6,158 nucleotides of DNA. Origin: Candidatus Kapaibacterium sp. (GTDB lineage Bacteria; Bacteroidota; Ignavibacteria; Kapaibacteriales; HRBIN21). The notes beneath the pieces were generated by a model. That model saw nothing but the letters and a program-made list of their open reading frames with translations. It did no database searches and had not been told where the DNA came from. Location of the stretch: assembly GCA_025055465.1 (NCBI GenBank), contig JANWXA010000121.1, positions 1 to 6,158 on the forward strand. The letters are read 5' to 3'. Made by a program: the position numbers and the translations under genes. Of the stretch, positions 1 through 6,158 are shown piece after piece (position 1 is the stretch's first letter; each line of letters starts with the position of its first letter).

Positions 1-1
1 T

Positions 2-1408
2 GACCCCCAAGCACTGTCCATGGTAGAGCAATCTTTACTGCACATGCGCTTTGGGGGCATCTACGACCATGTTGGCTTTGGCTTCCACCGCTATGCAACT
101 GACGAGCGCTGGCGCATCCCGCACTTTGAAAAAATGCTGTACGACCAGGCCCTCCTTATCCTTGCCTACTCCGAAGCCTTCCAGATTCGCCAAAACCCCA
201 TCTGGGAACAGACAGTCCGGGAGCTTGTGCACTACTGCGAACGCGAGCTTCTTGCCCCTGAGGGAGTCTTTTACACCGCTGAGGACGCCGAGAGCGCTGG
301 CGAAGAAGGGGCCTTCTACCTCTGGAGCGATGCTGAGCTGCGGTCTCTACTTTCTCAAGACGAATACGACCTCCTCTGCTTCGCCTTTGGTGTTGATCCA
401 CAAGGGAATGTTCCGGGCAGCAGGTACAATCATCTCTTCCAGACAGCACCGTGGGAAGCACTCAGCAATCACTTTCATGTCCCCCCGATGGAGCTTCAGC
501 AGCGCTGGGACGTCATCCGGCGGAAGCTCTTTGCCCGCCGACAACGCCGCACCCCACCCCAACGAGACGAAAAGGTGCTCACTGACTGGAATGGGCTTAT
601 GGTAGCGGCCCTCGCCGTTGCCGCCCGTAGTCTTGGTGACAATCACTGCCACACACTGGCCCTGCATGCCGCCAGGTGGCTCCTTGAACAGTGGCACCGT
701 CACGGCCGCCTCTTCCACCGGTACGCCGAGGGCGAATGGGCTGTACCAGCCCTACTGGATGACTACGCATTTCTGCTTTGGGCTATGGTGGAGCTCTACG
801 CTACGACCCTGGACCTTGATTTTCTACAAGCTGCCTTGACCTTAGGCGAGCAACTCTATGAACGTTTCTGGGACGACACCGCCAAGAGCTTTTTTCTTTC
901 CACACCCGAAGATACCGAGCTCCCGCTCCGCTATCGGGAGGATTCTGACGGAGCCGTCCCGTCTGGTGCCGCGGTCGCTTGCTGGAACTTTCTACGGCTG
1001 GCCCACATCACCGGTGACCCGGCATGGCGCACACGGGCAGAGACCGCCTTGGCAAACCTCCCCGTCAATCTCTCCCGAGCTCCGATGGCATTCCCCACCT
1101 TCCTCACGGCACTGGATATGGCTCTGGGCCCCACGACGGAGCTATGCCTCATTACACCGGAACCGACCCGAGAATTCTGGGCACTGCTTCACGAGGGACA
1201 TCGCCACTTCCTTCCCCGCACTGTACTGCTGGGAGCCGTGGGGAACCAGGCACTGGAACGACTTAGGACATTAGCACCTGCATATTCTTCATATCCCCTC
1301 CCATCCGAGGCCACTGCTTACGTCTGCACCAATGGCGCTTGCCAGCCACCCGTTGCAACTCCTGAACAACTCCGGACGCTTTTACCTATTCGGCCACTGG
1401 AGGGGTAA
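2..1408 (+). CDS. YyaL/DUF255 family protein (thioredoxin domain-containing, SPATA20-like), 3' part only
   Basis: The reading frame is open to the left edge, so the gene starts upstream. Codons before the ATG at 20 (reading DPQALS) fit the family, so that ATG is internal. The visible 468 residues match the alpha/alpha-barrel part of the YyaL/DUF255 family. Landmarks are GGIYDHVGFGFHRY (about residues 18-31) followed by PHFEKMLYDQ (40-49), FYTAEDAESAGEEGAFYLW (90-108), KVLTDWNGLM (191-200), LLDDYAFLLW (251-260), DSDGAVPSG (314-322), and a C-terminal YVCTNGACQPPV with two cysteines (440-451). The N-terminal thioredoxin-like domain expected in this family would lie off the window. The biochemical role of the family is not established; the barrel resembles N-acylglucosamine 2-epimerase and glycosidase folds, but I see no basis for assigning a substrate. 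The usual VGGGFHRY appears here as VGFGFHRY. The TAA stop at 1406-1408 lies inside the convergent hemW coding region. Confidence 0.9.
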   Translation, partial: DPQALSMVEQSLLHMRFGGIYDHVGFGFHRYATDERWRIPHFEKMLYDQALLILAYSEAFQIRQNPIWEQTVRELVHYCERELLAPEGVFYTAEDAESAGEEGAFYLWSDAELRSLLSQDEYDLLCFAFGVDPQGNVPGSRYNHLFQTAPWEALSNHFHVPPMELQQRWDVIRRKLFARRQRRTPPQRDEKVLTDWNGLMVAALAVAARSLGDNHCHTLALHAARWLLEQWHRHGRLFHRYAEGEWAVPALLDDYAFLLWAMVELYATTLDLDFLQAALTLGEQLYERFWDDTAKSFFLSTPEDTELPLRYREDSDGAVPSGAAVACWNFLRLAHITGDPAWRTRAETALANLPVNLSRAPMAFPTFLTALDMALGPTTELCLITPEPTREFWALLHEGHRHFLPRTVLLGAVGNQALERLRTLAPAYSSYPLPSEATAYVCTNGACQPPVATPEQLRTLLPIRPLEG

Positions 1409-2591
1409 GTGCAAAAGACCCGCTCTTCCTACTAAGCTCCCACGCTCTCTCGGCGCAAAGCATTAGATCGCCAGCCAGGTTGTTGCAGATAGCATATCCA
1501 CGCCAGTTAAGCCAAAGCCTGTCCGGGGTGTGGAGATACACCAACCCCTGCTCAGACCACTGTTCCAGTAAGGAAGCTGCCTCCACGGCGAGCTCGATAT
1601 CAAACTCTTGTCTGAGACGGTCAAACCGGATCCCATCGGCGCGGAGTCCCAGGAAGATGAGCTCCTCCAAACGCTCCCGAGGACCAATGCGCTCTGATCC
1701 CGCTACGGGAAGACTACCCCGGGCGATGGACTCCATATATCGTCGAAGGTTGCGCACATTCCAATATCGGCGCCCCTGCAAATGCCCGTGTGCGGAAGGG
1801 CCAAGTGCAATATACTCCGCCCCATGCCAGTACAACAAATTATGTCGGCAAGCGTACCCAGGTCGGGCAAAATTGGAAACCTCGTAATGGACGTAACCAG
1901 AGCTGCCCAACATCTCTGCTGCCAGCTCATATTGCGCTGCGTCCAGTTCCTCCGCTACGGGGGCAATCTCGCCCCGTTGCCATCGAGCATATAGCGGAGT
2001 ACCACGCTCCCAGATAAGGCTATAAGCGGAGATATGTTTCGGTGCCAGTGCCAGCGCTTGTTGTAGCGTCTTCCGCCATGACCGCAATGTTTGCCCAGGG
2101 ACAGCAAACATAAGATCAACGTTGAGGTTGATAAACCCCACTTGCTGGGCCCATTCCACTGCCTGTATAGCTTCCCGTGCCGTATGGATGCGCTCCAAAG
2201 AGCGGAGTTCCTCATCCTGGAAAGACTGCACGCCAAAGCTGATTCGGTTGATGCCCAATTCCCGATATGCACGGAGCCGCTCGGGGTCAACCGTCCCAGG
2301 ATTACACTCGATGCTCCACTCTGCCCACGGCTCAAGCCGAAAGCTACGGTGAACTCGTGTAACGATGCGTTCCATCTGCTGAGGAGCGAGCAATGACGGG
2401 GTCCCGCCTCCAAAGTACACCGTTCCTATTGGCTCGGCTACCGCCTCAGGAAGCTGTTCGGCCAGCAACTCTATTTCCCGGCAAAGAGCCGCGACGAAGA
2501 GCTCCAGCAGTTCCAGCCGTTCCACGGAGTAGAAGTCACAGTAGCAGCACTTGTGTTCGCAGAAAGGGATATGGAGATAGAGACCTCGCAT
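1386..2591 (-). CDS. hemW: Radical SAM family heme chaperone HemW
   Basis: The 401-residue product is a full-length HemW (formerly annotated as oxygen-independent coproporphyrinogen III oxidase-like). HemW binds heme and a 4Fe-4S cluster and is thought to deliver heme to target proteins in the cytoplasm or at the membrane. Near the N-terminus CEHKCCYCDF (residues 11-20) gives the CxxxCxxC radical SAM triad, with an extra cysteine between. The position where true HemN has a fourth cysteine is not Cys, which favours HemW over HemN. GGGTPS (61-66) is the SAM-binding glycine motif, YEVSNFA (236-242) is a family motif, and HNLLYW (250-255) is the HNxxYW motif typical of HemW. I chose the ATG at 2591 because it overlaps the upstream lepB stop by one base (TAATG) and puts the LYLHIPFC strand at the very N-terminus, as is usual. 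A GTG at 2621 would add 10 residues and overlap lepB by 31 bases. No clear Shine-Dalgarno is visible, so expression probably depends on coupling. The TAG stop is at 1386-1388. Confidence 0.93.
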   Translation of the reverse strand: MRGLYLHIPFCEHKCCYCDFYSVERLELLELFVAALCREIELLAEQLPEAVAEPIGTVYFGGGTPSLLAPQQMERIVTRVHRSFRLEPWAEWSIECNPGTVDPERLRAYRELGINRISFGVQSFQDEELRSLERIHTAREAIQAVEWAQQVGFINLNVDLMFAVPGQTLRSWRKTLQQALALAPKHISAYSLIWERGTPLYARWQRGEIAPVAEELDAAQYELAAEMLGSSGYVHYEVSNFARPGYACRHNLLYWHGAEYIALGPSAHGHLQGRRYWNVRNLRRYMESIARGSLPVAGSERIGPRERLEELIFLGLRADGIRFDRLRQEFDIELAVEAASLLEQWSEQGLVYLHTPDRLWLNWRGYAICNNLAGDLMLCAERAWELSRKSGSFALTPPVAE

Positions 2592-3448
2592 TAGTACAGG
2601 AAACGTCCGATACGGTTCCACCGAGTGTGCCCATCTTCAGACCGGGAGTAGTAAACCAGTATGGCCTTCCCCACAATGGCACCTTGGGGGACTACCCCCC
2701 AGGAACGGGAGTCCCAACTGGTGCGGTAATTATCGCCCATGACAAATACATAGTCGTGCCGCACGACATAGGACTGTGCGGGCTGGCCATTTATGTAGAC
2801 ACCATCTTGCCTTACCTCCGCCTGAGCTCCATCGCGCAGTACCAGGGGTAGCCATTCTGCTGCCGACGCCACCGAGAGAGGAACAGTCATCCCACGGTAG
2901 GGAACAACAAGGTTTCTTAGGGGTTCCCGCAGGCCTGGTAACCAGTATGCCACACGGTTGATGATGAGCGTGTCCCCAGAAAAGCGCAAAGTATCGCCGG
3001 GAAGCCCGACGACACGCTTGATATAATACTGGGGAGTATCGGGACGCGCCTGCCCGGGCCGACCCGGAAAGTCAATAACAATCACATCCCAGCGCTTGGG
3101 GAATCGGTACCACAACCTTAACTCCACCGGCAGCCAAACGGAGATGAACGGCAACCGTTCAGGAAGCCCAACGGCATAGGCAGCCCTACTTACTACAACA
3201 TGATCCCCAGGCAGGAGGGTAGGCATCATAGACCCTGAGGGAACACGGCAGAAATCTACCACCAACAGCTTGAGCAACAATCCGACCAGCAGGGCAAGTG
3301 CGGCGGCCTCAAAAAGATCGCGCCCGCGGAGCCGTCCCCTGGAGCGAAAGTCATGGTGCACCATCCTACGGGGCTTTACGACCGAGCGGCTCAACTGCCA
3401 CGAGTGCCACCAGCGCTGAGCGATACGGAGGTTTATAGAGAAGCGCAT
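2591..3448 (-). CDS. lepB: Signal peptidase I, second tandem copy
   Basis: This 285-residue type I signal peptidase cleaves signal peptides from secreted proteins at the outer face of the cytoplasmic membrane. One hydrophobic membrane segment (about residues 46-65) follows a basic N-terminal stretch. Right after it comes PSGSMMPTLLPGD (70-82) with the catalytic Ser73. YYIKRVVGLPGDT (141-153) carries the general-base Lys144, and GDNYRTSWDSR (238-248) is the C-terminal conserved box. Both dyad residues are present, so the enzyme should be active. An insertion rich in Trp, Leu and Pro lies between the Ser and Lys boxes, and the usual RGDVIVF is replaced by RWDVIVIDF (119-127). The ATG at 3448 directly follows the TAG of the first lepB (TAGATG), with no strong Shine-Dalgarno; an internal ATG at 3364 would shorten the N-terminus by 28 residues but leave an 84-base gap. 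The stop overlaps the hemW start by one base. Confidence 0.93.
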   Translation of the reverse strand: MRFSINLRIAQRWWHSWQLSRSVVKPRRMVHHDFRSRGRLRGRDLFEAAALALLVGLLLKLLVVDFCRVPSGSMMPTLLPGDHVVVSRAAYAVGLPERLPFISVWLPVELRLWYRFPKRWDVIVIDFPGRPGQARPDTPQYYIKRVVGLPGDTLRFSGDTLIINRVAYWLPGLREPLRNLVVPYRGMTVPLSVASAAEWLPLVLRDGAQAEVRQDGVYINGQPAQSYVVRHDYVFVMGDNYRTSWDSRSWGVVPQGAIVGKAILVYYSRSEDGHTRWNRIGRFLY

Positions 3449-4402
3449 CTACTTCACAAGAGTCCCAATGCGTCCCCAGCGGATACTGCCCAGCTTGTCC
3501 AGGAACGAACTCAGGGGAATAAGCGGATCCCACGACCAGTACACCATCATCGGTCTTCCTACAACGTTATCCACAGGAATAAAGCCCCAGTAACGACTGT
3601 CCTCGCTGTTGTCACGATTATCTCCCAGCCCAAAACAGTAGTCACGCTCCACGACGTAGAAGCTTGCAGGCTTACCGTCTATCAAAATTTTGCCATCACG
3701 AACAGCAATAGCGTGCCCTTCACGGCGGATAAAGGTGTCCCACTCCAGCAAGGTCGAAAGACTCAATCCAATAGTATCGCCCCGTTTCGGAACACGGATC
3801 GGCCCGTAGTTATCCCGCGTGTAACCGCGTCCACGGGGAAACGTCCGGTATTGGTCCCCCGGCGGAGGAGGCAAGTGAGTTACAACCGCATGCGGGGGCA
3901 AAGGCTGTTCCACACCGTTGACAAAAAGCCGCTTGTTCCGCAACTCGACTGTGTCTCCAGCGACTGCTACACAGCGCTTGAGGTAGTACTGGAACTCCCG
4001 CGGCTCTACCTCGTCCCGGTAACCGGGAAAGATAAACACGATAACGTCGCCGCGCTGGGGCTGCCGTAACCCAGGCAAGCGCATATACGGTAGGGCAATG
4101 TTGAAGAACGGGATAATCTGCGGCGTGGATGGACCAAAGACAACACGGTTGACGAAGAGGAAATCCCCAGCCTGCACTGTGCCTTCCATCGAACCCGTGG
4201 GCACCACGAAGGAAGCAATGGCCAGTCCATTCAGAACCATCACGATGAGCAGTGCTCCGAGCAAGCTGCGCACCCACGATGTCACAGCCTCTCCTGGGCT
4301 CCGCGGCTTCCGCCGCTGCGCCTTGCGACGGCGGCGCGCTTCACGATACTGCGCCCACGCTGATCGTGCAAGTTCTCTTAACTGTACCATGCTATCCCTC
4401 AT
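3449..4402 (-). CDS. lepB: Signal peptidase I, first tandem copy
   Basis: This is a 317-residue type I signal peptidase. A strongly basic cytoplasmic stretch (RRRRKAQRRKPR, about residues 23-34) precedes a single membrane segment (about 45-66). VPTGSMEGTVQAGDFLFVN (67-85) holds the catalytic Ser71, YYLKRCVAVAGDT (139-151) holds Lys142, and GDNRDNSEDSR (260-270) is the last conserved box. Between Lys142 and that box lies a long insert of about 110 residues with a proline run, longer than in the neighbouring copy. The SMEGT, CVAVAGDT and YWSWDP motifs look like the Bacteroidetes/Chlorobi type. I chose the ATG at 4402 because it overlaps the lepA stop as ATGA. A second ATG at 4390, four codons in, has GAGGG five bases upstream and is an equally serious candidate (313 residues). 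The frame stays open further upstream to 4534, but that part is antiphase to the conserved end of lepA and not family-like. It is followed without a gap by the second lepB. Confidence 0.93.
   Translation of the reverse strand: MRDSMVQLRELARSAWAQYREARRRRKAQRRKPRSPGEAVTSWVRSLLGALLIVMVLNGLAIASFVVPTGSMEGTVQAGDFLFVNRVVFGPSTPQIIPFFNIALPYMRLPGLRQPQRGDVIVFIFPGYRDEVEPREFQYYLKRCVAVAGDTVELRNKRLFVNGVEQPLPPHAVVTHLPPPPGDQYRTFPRGRGYTRDNYGPIRVPKRGDTIGLSLSTLLEWDTFIRREGHAIAVRDGKILIDGKPASFYVVERDYCFGLGDNRDNSEDSRYWGFIPVDNVVGRPMMVYWSWDPLIPLSSFLDKLGSIRWGRIGTLVK
4396..4400 (-). promoter_or_regulatory. Possible Shine-Dalgarno for the first lepB
   Basis: Read on the minus strand, GAGGG at 4400-4396 lies five bases before the ATG at 4390 and partly inside the TGA stop of lepA. 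It is the only clear Shine-Dalgarno-like element at any start visible in this window. It would support initiation at 4390 rather than at 4402. The spacing is good, but a single five-base match can occur by chance. Confidence 0.4.
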
Positions 4403-6158
4403 TTCTCTATGCTCAACACCGCCAGAAATGCCTCCTGAGGAATTTCTACCCGTCCAACTTGTTTCATGCGCTTCTTCCCCTCTTTTTGGCGTTCCAGAAG
4501 TTTCCGCTTGCGCGTGACGTCCCCGCCATAGCACTTCGCCAGCACGTTCTTGCGCAGTGGCTTGAGTGTCTCCCGTGCAATGACCCGTGAGCCTATAGCC
4601 GCCTGGATAACTACCTCGAAAAGCTGGCGAGGAATCAGCTCACGCAATTTCGCACACAGCTTGCGCCCCCAGTCATAGGCCCGGCTTCGGTGGACGATCA
4701 TAGAAAGCGCATCCACAGGCTCACCGTTGATAAGAATGTCCAGCTTGACTAAATCCCCGGAACGATAGCCGCTGTGTTCGTAGTCAAACGAAGCATACCC
4801 TTGCGAGACAGATTTGAGCTTGTCGTAAAAGTCAAAAATGACCTCGGCCAACGGCAATTCAAATTGCAAATCCACTCGAGTCGACGACAGATACGACAGA
4901 CCTTTCTGAACTCCTCGGCGTTCCATACACAGGCGCATAATGGCGCCAATGTACTCAGTCGGAGTAATGATTTGCGCTCGGATATAAGGCTCGGCAATTT
5001 CTTCAATCTGGGTCGGCGGAGGCATCTGCGCTGGATTATCCACGTAGACTACGTCTCCGCTCGTTGTGAGAACCTGGTACCGTACGTTGGGAACCGTCAC
5101 GACAATGGTCTGCCCGAATTCCCGCTCCAGGCGCTCCTGTACAATCTCCATGTGCAACAATCCCAAGAACCCGCAGCGGAAGCCGAAGCCGAGGGCCGCC
5201 GAAGTTTCTGGCTCATAGACAATAGCAGCGTCGTTGAGCGCTAACTTCGCCAGAGCATCCCGGAGGGTTTCGAAGTCTTCGGTATTCGCCGGATAAATGC
5301 CACAGAAGACCATGGGTTTGACTTCGCGGAAGCCAGGAACTGGCTGTGCACACGGTCGTTCCGCCTGTGTAACAGTGTCGCCCACTTTTGTATCCTGCAC
5401 GCGCCGGATATTAGCAACGAAATACCCAACCATGCCGGCGGTCAGCTCCCCTGTTCGCAGTCGCCTCAGTTGCTTAATCCCCACTTCGTCCACTGCGTAA
5501 ACCTGTTGAGTCGCCCAGAACAGCACCTGGTCGCCCTCCCGCAGTGTTCCGTCGAAAAGCCGCACGAACACAATAACCCCCCGATATGGGTCAAATACGG
5601 AGTCAAAAATCAACGCCCTCAAGGGAGCATCTGGCTCACCCTTTGGGGGAGGAATCCGCTCTATGATCGCTCGCAGCAAGGAATCAACACCGGTGCCGTG
5701 TTTGGCAGAAACCAGGAGAATCTCGTCTTGTCGACAGCCAATGAGGTCCACAAGCTGCTGTTGTACAACAGGCAGCATATCAGCGGCATTAGGTAAGTCA
5801 ATCTTGTTGATCACAGGGATAATCTCCAGCCCAGCATCCACCGCTAAGTACAAGTTGCTGATAGTCTGAGCCTCCACACCCTGACTGGCATCCACTACCA
5901 GGAGAGCACCCTCGCAGGCTGCAAGCGAACGAGAAACTTCATACGAAAAGTCTACATGCCCTGGCGTGTCGATAAGGTTGAGCAGATACTGCTGTCCGTC
6001 AGGCGCCGTATAGCTCATCTGCGCCGCATGGAGCTTGATTGTAATGCCTCTCTCCTGCTCCAGCGGATTGTCATCCAAAATTTGATTGGTTACCATCTCC
6101 CGTGAGGTGACGCTCCCCGTCAGTTCCAGGAGGCGATCTGCTAAAGTGGATTTCCCGT
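4399..6158 (-). CDS. lepA: Elongation factor 4 (LepA), 5' end cut by window edge
   Basis: LepA/EF4 is a ribosome-associated GTPase of the EF-G family, implicated in translation under stress and in 30S assembly. The visible 585 residues start within the P-loop (GKSTLADRLLELTG), so only about 15 to 20 N-terminal residues are off the right edge; the ATG at 6096 is internal. GTPase motifs follow in order: ERGITIK (switch I, about residue 35), DTPGHVDF (63-70), NKIDLP (117-122) and SAKHGTG (150-156). Then come the beta-barrel domain 2, the EF-G-like stretch with LLHMEIVQERLEREFG (about 333-348), and the LepA-specific C-terminal domain with DYEHSGYR, IPRQLFE, AAIGSRVIARET, AKCYGGDVTRKRKLL and IPQEAFLAVL. 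The expected total of about 600 residues is normal for the family. The stretch before switch I reads LDDNPLEQERG where LepA usually has a MDLERERG-type sequence. It is the first visible gene of the minus-strand operon, and its TGA overlaps the next start as ATGA. Confidence 0.96.
   Translation of the reverse strand, partial: GKSTLADRLLELTGSVTSREMVTNQILDDNPLEQERGITIKLHAAQMSYTAPDGQQYLLNLIDTPGHVDFSYEVSRSLAACEGALLVVDASQGVEAQTISNLYLAVDAGLEIIPVINKIDLPNAADMLPVVQQQLVDLIGCRQDEILLVSAKHGTGVDSLLRAIIERIPPPKGEPDAPLRALIFDSVFDPYRGVIVFVRLFDGTLREGDQVLFWATQQVYAVDEVGIKQLRRLRTGELTAGMVGYFVANIRRVQDTKVGDTVTQAERPCAQPVPGFREVKPMVFCGIYPANTEDFETLRDALAKLALNDAAIVYEPETSAALGFGFRCGFLGLLHMEIVQERLEREFGQTIVVTVPNVRYQVLTTSGDVVYVDNPAQMPPPTQIEEIAEPYIRAQIITPTEYIGAIMRLCMERRGVQKGLSYLSSTRVDLQFELPLAEVIFDFYDKLKSVSQGYASFDYEHSGYRSGDLVKLDILINGEPVDALSMIVHRSRAYDWGRKLCAKLRELIPRQLFEVVIQAAIGSRVIARETLKPLRKNVLAKCYGGDVTRKRKLLERQKEGKKRMKQVGRVEIPQEAFLAVLSIEK

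Noticed and set aside
51..605. A 184-codon open frame on the plus strand in another phase of the YyaL-like gene
   Set aside because: The overlapping frame carries the conserved family motifs throughout; this one is rich in Ser, Thr and Arg with no family resemblance.
1386..1450. Possible intrinsic terminator between the convergent genes
   Set aside because: I found no stable inverted repeat followed by a T-run on either strand; only short chance complementarities are present.
1955..2413. A 152-codon open frame on the minus strand within hemW in another phase
   Set aside because: The hemW frame is continuous with conserved motifs on both sides, so this is neither a frameshifted piece nor a separate gene.
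3353..4069. A 238-codon open frame on the plus strand, opposite the two lepB genes
   Set aside because: It is fully antisense to two well-supported signal peptidases across their catalytic boxes, has no recognisable domain, and its composition looks like a frame shadow.
4403..4534. Upstream extension of the first lepB by 44 residues
   Set aside because: It would overlap the highly conserved end of lepA by 136 bases and adds a low-complexity Ser/Gly/Glu stretch not typical of signal peptidases; closer starts at 4402 and 4390 fit better.

Overview
This window is almost wholly coding DNA from a bacterial chromosome and holds five recognisable housekeeping-type genes. I see no RNA gene, mobile element, CRISPR array, frameshift or gap between genes longer than a few bases. 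GC content looks moderate, roughly mid-50s percent by eye. The style of the first signal peptidase (GDFLFVN after the catalytic Ser-Met, KRCVAVAGDT around the lysine, YWSWDP near the end, and an RWxRIG tail shared by both peptidases) resembles proteins of the Bacteroidetes/Chlorobi side of bacteria (FCB group, for example Chlorobi, Ignavibacteria or Kapabacteria relatives). This is inference from remembered family patterns, not a database result.

Layout: on the plus strand, positions 2-1408 are the 3' part of a YyaL/DUF255 family gene whose thioredoxin-like N-terminal part lies off the left edge. Everything else is one tightly packed minus-strand gene string, read from right to left: lepA (elongation factor 4, with its first codons off the right edge), lepB copy 1, lepB copy 2 and hemW (radical SAM heme chaperone). 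The three junctions are an ATGA overlap (or a start 12 bases further in, behind a GAGGG), TAGATG with no gap, and TAATG with a one-base overlap. They look like translational coupling in one operon. The plus-strand gene and hemW run into each other tail to tail and their coding regions overlap by 23 bp, with no visible terminator between them.

How the genes fit together: LepA is a translational GTPase, the two LepB enzymes remove signal peptides from exported proteins, and HemW handles heme. The order joins two arrangements known from different bacteria: lepA-lepB in Escherichia coli and lepA followed by the hemN-like hemW gene in Bacillus subtilis. The operon promoter must lie upstream of the right edge.

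I looked for an undescribed system and did not find one. The points most worth a second look are the tandem, strongly diverged signal peptidase pair, the overlapping convergent gene ends, and a few unusual residues in otherwise conserved motifs.
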